In this document: positions 59,366-64,000 of the stretch, piece after piece
Layout of the letters: the number at the start of each line of letters is the position of its first letter
Numbering within the stretch: the first letter of the stretch is position 1
Assembly (NCBI GenBank): GCA_014338405.1
Contig: JTDE01001108.1
Span: 16,894 to 80,893 of the forward strand
DNA length: 64,000 nt
Reading direction: 5' to 3'
DNA from: Paragonimus skrjabini miyazakii
Taxonomy: Eukaryota; Platyhelminthes; Trematoda; Plagiorchiida; Troglotrematidae
Translations under genes and position numbers: made by a program
The notes under the pieces: generated by a model
Told to the model about the DNA's origin: nothing
What the model saw: only the letters and a program-made list of their open reading frames with translations
Database searches by the model: none

Positions 59366-61668
59366 TCAACATGGTAATCTGGGTCGGTGTAATAATTGCG
59401 ATTACTTTCAGATTTTTGGCCAAGTGGTGAAAATAGTGGGTGCCATGATGAAGGCAATCTGGTGTGTTATTGAGATTGGATTGAATAGCTCGTTTAAACG
59501 TATTGTCCAGATTGAGGTGCGTTGTCCTCTGGGAATCTGCATTGTCTTAAAAAAAATGCCGCGCGTAAATTGGACTTGACTAAATATGACTCTGAAGCCT
59601 GCTCACACTGCTGGACCGCGACTATATTTCGTTTTAGAGTAAACAATTACCAGTGCTGATACACTTTTTGTACTCTACAAATAAACCATAAGCAACGTAT
59701 ACATACTACTGGATGCGATTAACTAGGACCGGCTACATCTTGATGTATATTTGTCGGTGCTGTCTACACCATTATACGAGATCAATTTTACATTCCGTGC
59801 AAAAAATATGTGATCGTCATTCTCAACGACCGTTTAGATGGTACATCTGGTTACTGCGTATCTGTGACCTATGACAACAAAATGCTGGTCTGAAACATCC
59901 AGAGTAGTCGATCGACCGCGGTCTCAAAGCCTGGGCGAGCTGGGTCTAGGGTAGGTGACAAAACATTGCAAGTCCACTCCGGCTTTGAGCGAGATAACCT
60001 AACTTATGTGAGTGGCGTAAGGGTTTACTGGTCACTGTGCCAACAACTAAGGGCAGGCTAAGCGCAAGTGATAGCATTCCTGTAATATGGTTGGTCGAAA
60101 TAAGAGTGGACACTGGGAATGGTTTACTACATATGAAAACTGTCAGCCAATAAGTTTTAATTAAGCGGCTAGGCAGTTCACAATAGAAACCGACTACCGG
60201 ATGCCCACCATGTATGCGCCTCGTTTCACCAAAATTTTCCAAGAAGTAACTGCTGAGGAATCGAACTGACCACTAGGTCTAATTAGTTTCAGCCTTCTCC
60301 CACTATTATTTTTATTGATCTGTTCCGTAAAAGATTTTGTGAACTACGCTACATGTTTCATATGTGTGACTTCTATTAAACCTTGTCCGAGGGACGCACA
60401 AGTGTTTAATATTTCTGTTACAAAAACCTATGAACTGGAGCTCATTGCATAATTAACCAGCTCAGCCTGGGTTACAAGCAGGTTGCTTGTCACTCTCAAT
60501 GCCGATCGCCTACATTAACAAGAATGAGTGCCACTTATTCATCAATCTATCGTTTCTCATTTGCTCCCACCCTTAACCTTCATTCGTTCACCACTTGTGG
60601 ACTAATTCGGTATTGGCATGCGAGAAGGAAAATCGGTCTATTTCGAAACAAATTCACAGTGACCAGCATTTCGTTAATTGTGCATACGGCTTGAACATAC
60701 GGTGACTGGCAAACCTACAACCAAGAGAGCTTGATATTCACTAAAAAATCGGACTCACCACCAGTTGTAATAAGTTTAGGCTTTTCCCGCTACTATTGTA
60801 TGGATTACCATTCGATTACACAATCCGACTCTGTGTTCACATAAAAATTCGTGCCATCTCTGTAGATGATTCGACAGGAGGTCACCCCATCCACACTCCA
60901 ACCGATAACTCTGTGGCCCACTGGTGGGTAGAACTGCGAACCACTCATCAGTAACACCGGCGCTTTGTTTTCCGAGTGACTAGCCTATAAATCCCTGGAC
61001 ATTTTGGGCTACCTCCAACAAAGGAACTACAGGGAATTTTCACAAACATTGGCGGAACTCAAAGTAGTCATAACCTCGGAATTCAATACAATCTATGAGA
61101 CTAATTTGCAACGTGTGTTGTCGTGATGCTTTTTTGCAAGCAAAACCGTGGAGAACATTTTGGGTATCTCTCGTGAATTTACGGTTTGTGTACTGGTGCT
61201 CTCTTCGCTTGGTCTCTTTGCGTGAGATAATGTCAACCCGTCAGTAGAACAACACAGATTTGTGAAACTAGTGGATTCTGTCAGCTTCCATTTAACTACG
61301 GAATTTGATAAAAACGTACTGCGGATTACTGTCTCACTGAGGTAATGTTTTTGTTCGTGTGTAGTAGAGTGCTATGCAGTAGATGTTTTGGTGAGCGACG
61401 CACTTAGTCATTATTCACAGATATGTGAGGACTAGACGTGATATGTAAGATGAAGACTAAATAACTATTGCACGTAATGTACAAACTGCATCTAAAACGT
61501 TGTAAACGGCATAGATAAGCGTAGATCGGTGAGTTCAGTGAGTGCGGTCTGATAACATCACGATAAATTCGATCAGACCACGCTGTGCATGACTGATTTC
61601 CGGCAAACTGAACTGAACTGAGAACAGCGTGATCTAACACATTTCAACATGGTCAAAATCAGACAGAT
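59366..61668. other. No recognisable feature
   Basis: Open frames up to 98 codons without motifs. No repeat copy was recognised. Confidence 0.5.
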
Positions 61669-61669
61669 G

Positions 61670-62096
61670 CATGGTTGGCAGCATCGTTTTCGGACTAACC
61701 TGTGACAGTGACAGAAGCCAGAGAACACCTGCGCTTAACCATCACCACGAACATCCTGCGCTGCATCATTTGTGGTTCCAATCACCCACCACGTATCTAG
61801 TGTAAACCCGAAGGAATAAGACCAGAATTTGAGTGAGTTAGCACTTTATGTCTAGCCGAAAAATGCGGGTTCGCCAATTCATAGGCTAGCTCGAAATCCA
61901 AACCCCAGTCTCTCGAGAAGTTAACACACAAAGAGAGTGCAATGGTACAACTCAAACTGGGAAGGAAAATAGTGAAACGATAATGCAAGAAGTGGTTTCA
62001 CATACGATTACATGTTAGTGCACTCTAGAGAGAATGACGTGGAAGAACAAAATTCAAGTTTTTGACTGGGTGAAAACAGACAACACATTCAACAAA
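61670..62096 (-). repeat. Repeat R1, copy B (LINE-A 3' untranslated region)
   Basis: Matches copy A from its low-coordinate end through the GAAGGAATAAGACCA, AGAGAGTGCAATG and CACTCTAGAGAGAATG words, up to about the point equal to 9265. It is the most diverged of the three. It abuts the endonuclease fragment of LINE-A copy 2 directly. Confidence 0.65.
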
Positions 62097-63035
62097 TTGG
62101 AATTAGCCGCGTCTTTTTCTCGCGTTCCACACCGATCGCCTCAGTGGCTGCTGCCGTGGTCTGTTTCTTGGGCTGTTTCCACTTATTCTTTACGGCAGTG
62201 GACGTAGAAGCGTCTTGCAGATGAGCGACAACGGCACACTGAAAAGCAGCCCTTGTCTCATATTTATCCAGTCGTTTAACTTCCAACTTCTGCCATTGTC
62301 CGGATGATCCACATTAATCAGACTTGCAGGCAAGAATAAACAATTTGGTCCTGAACAACCTAGGATCGTGCGACAATCAGCGCCACGCATCACTCGTGTG
62401 ATACACACTACACGAATGTCACGCTGTCGCACAATCACGTAATCAAGCAAATAATGGTGACCGCTTCGTGGGCGAGTCCATGTCGTGATGTTGCTCGTAT
62501 CTAGCTGAAATCGGGTGTTTGTGAAAGCCAGCATTTGAGTAGCCCACAAGTGAAACAGATGATCACCGTTCTCGTTGACTGAATCAATGTCGTGGCGTTC
62601 GTGAGCTCCCAGTCAGGCTATCGAGTCGCAGCCAACTCGCGTGTTGAATTCATACAGAACAAACAGTCGGTCACTCATCGTTGCCGACCGGATTGTGGTG
62701 GACAGCTGAACATAGAATTGGTCCTTTGTATCATCAATGTGACACATAGTCGGACCACGGACACTAACACACTTAGCTCGACCGAGTCGCGCGCGCATGG
62801 TCAGGATTCGGGGGCTGATGCCGTACGGTTTGCCTGTCATCTGAGCATGGATGCGTTCAGCGACTGCAAAACAGACACCGTGCTCCCGAGTACCGTCCAT
62901 TGGATAATCTATCCAGTGTGAGGTGTAACCGACAACTATTTCTCAGAGCTTATCGTGATCTGCAAGCCTTGTCTCACTCAAGGCTGCTGCCTCGATACCC
63001 TGGCGATGCAGTTCAATCGCGATTAGTGCGGTGCG
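62097..63035 (-). mobile_element. LINE-A copy 2: endonuclease only, RT deleted
   Basis: Minus-strand endonuclease parallel to copy 1. Visible are SETRLADHDKL-like sequence at the right end, DGTREHGVCFAVAERIHA, VSVRGPTMCHIDDTKDQF, TNTRFQLDTSNITTWTRP and RSGHHYLLDYVIVRQRDIR. This copy has Arg where copy 1 has a TGA (11934), and Gln where copy 1 has TAG (12225). The GDLNARVG motif is altered to YEFNTRVG. The linker (KNKWKQPKKQTTAAATE) then runs straight into repeat R1, so RT and zinc finger are missing. Confidence 0.8.
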
Positions 63036-63048
63036 GGTGACACGCGGT

Positions 63049-63608
63049 TGGCGGCATCCAAAACGAATTAGCCTGTCACAGTGACCGAAGCCAAAGGACG
63101 CCTGCGCTTCAAATCATCACTTCCGAATGATTTGCGCTGCACCATTTGTGGTTCCAATCACCCACCACTTATCCAGTGTAAGCCCGAAGGAATAAGACCA
63201 GTAGATGTGTGAATGGAGTCCTTGTGTCCAGCCGGTCAAGGCTGGTTAGCCAATTGAATGGCCAGCATGAAAAGGAATCCCTTATCTCTTGAAAAATAAA
63301 CAGAGAGAGACGCTATAATGACAAGATCTAAACTAAGAAGAAAGATATGTAATACAAGAAGCATTTCAGTGTACGGGTGTGTTATTACATTCCAGAGAGG
63401 ATAAGGATGAAAAACAAAATCCATACTGGATTACAAAAAGTACAGGCAAACTACTCATCATGCAATACACCAACAAAGCTGAAGAAGACCGCAGACACCC
63501 AAGTTTCTAAAAAGAAGAGCGAATTAGTTGCCAAACTACCATGGTTTCGGTCGATGCAATCAACAACAGAGATAAAATGGATAATAGCTGACGTCATTCT
63601 GAGGTTCG
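63049..63608 (-). repeat. Repeat R1, copy C (LINE-A 3' untranslated region)
   Basis: About 560 bp, close to full length. It starts GGTTGGCGGCATCC, and its right end (GCTGACGTCATTCTGAGG) matches the sequence next to the LINE-A stop in copy A. It follows LINE-A copy 2 head-to-tail. No LINE-A coding sequence remains on its 5' side, where PLE-2 begins. Confidence 0.68.
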
Positions 63609-63614
63609 ATAGCA

Positions 63615-64000
63615 ATCATTCAGCCTGTCAACTTAAAAGCTGCGTGTGAACATTATTTCGACGTGCAGACACGCGCTGTAGCTCAGCCGAAATCAGAAGA
63701 CAAGAACAAGAACACCTGTTCAAACTGTTCACTTCCAATGGATACCCCAGTAGTTTCATAAAGGCATCCATCAGTGGTTCGACAGGAACTGAACGTGTAG
63801 AACCCAAAACGCGAATGACAGCGTCATATATTCACGGCACTTCTGAAGCAGCACAATGAATGCTCCAAACACTGGGCATCCAAATATCACACAAGCCAAA
63901 CTCAACACTCCGTTCAGCTTTGGTGAACGCTAAGGTTCGTGTAGGACCACACGAACAGTCTGACGTGATCTGCGCGATTCCGTGACTCGGGTGTGACCAA
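63615..64000 (+). mobile_element. Penelope-like element PLE-2, RT end to endonuclease linker (cut by window edge)
   Basis: The plus strand reads SSAEIRRQEQEHLFKLF, TSNGYPSSFI and TASYIHGTSEAAQ, then a TGA, then MLQTLGIQISHKPNSTLR, EQSDVICAIP and another TGA at the edge. This is the segment between Penelope RT and GIY-YIG domains (NGYPxxFI; Y-x-x-G-x-SE; K-x-x-x-TLR; GVVYxIPC). The GIY-YIG core would lie beyond 64000. It is not the PLE-1 family. Confidence 0.7.

Noticed and set aside
12949..63047. GCGGGTGACACGC shared by 12949-12961 and about 63036-63047 as evidence of a common LINE-A 5' end
   Set aside because: Only about 13 bp match and the flanks differ, so chance or a very short trace cannot be told apart.
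1..64000. CRISPR arrays, prophage, operons or bacterial mobile elements
   Set aside because: No regularly spaced repeats or bacterial gene organisation; introns and LINE/Penelope elements show a eukaryotic genome.

Overview
This is nuclear DNA from an animal. It carries one large intron-rich gene, many decayed retrotransposons (LINEs, Penelope-like elements and tRNA-derived SINEs), microsatellites and one 100-N scaffold gap. There are no operons, bacterial promoters, rRNA genes or CRISPR arrays. The mix of Penelope-like elements, apurinic-endonuclease LINEs and multi-kilobase introns would fit a flatworm, possibly a digenean trematode. That placement is an inference, because no species marker is present.

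The only host protein gene I can support is a plus-strand gene with six coding exons between 24426 and 54948. It encodes a member of the A1CF/RBM46/RBM47 RNA-binding family. Exon 1 holds RRM1 and RRM2, exon 2 and the start of exon 3 hold RRM3, exons 4 and 5 hold the C-terminal double-stranded-RNA-binding domain, and exons 5 and 6 add a long polar tail. The splice phases (0, 1, 2, 1, 1) all agree, and the six pieces sum to 3486 nt: 1161 codons plus a stop. The introns (about 2.8, 3.9, 8.7, 4.4 and 7.3 kb) contain LINE, Penelope and SINE debris, so most of the 30.5 kb locus is not coding.

Left flank (1-24 kb): a LINE-B-like fragment and an LTR-like fragment (1.0-2.3 kb); a SINE (6.5 kb); a LINE-B reverse transcriptase relic (6.8-8.1 kb); a nearly complete minus-strand LINE-A with endonuclease, reverse transcriptase and C2H2 zinc finger (9.4-12.7 kb) plus its probable 3' untranslated region (8.8-9.4 kb); inverted SINEs (16 kb); and LINE-B 3' ends with trinucleotide-repeat tails (21.3-23.5 kb). 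Within the gene: an LTR-like fragment (27 kb), an inverted pair of tRNA-like SINEs (28.7-28.9 kb), another LINE-B 3' end (30.3-31.1 kb), a Penelope-like element with inverted terminal repeats (44.6-45.9 kb), and a perfect 326-bp inverted repeat facing the N gap (47.3-48.0 kb). Right flank (55-64 kb): a SINE half, an internally deleted LINE-A, a second LINE-A 3' end, and a second Penelope-like element running off the window edge.

I did not find a convincing new multi-gene system. The items most worth a second look are the A1CF-family gene with its extended tail, the Penelope-derived fold-back units and the palindrome at the gap, and the structure of LINE-A and its deletion derivative.
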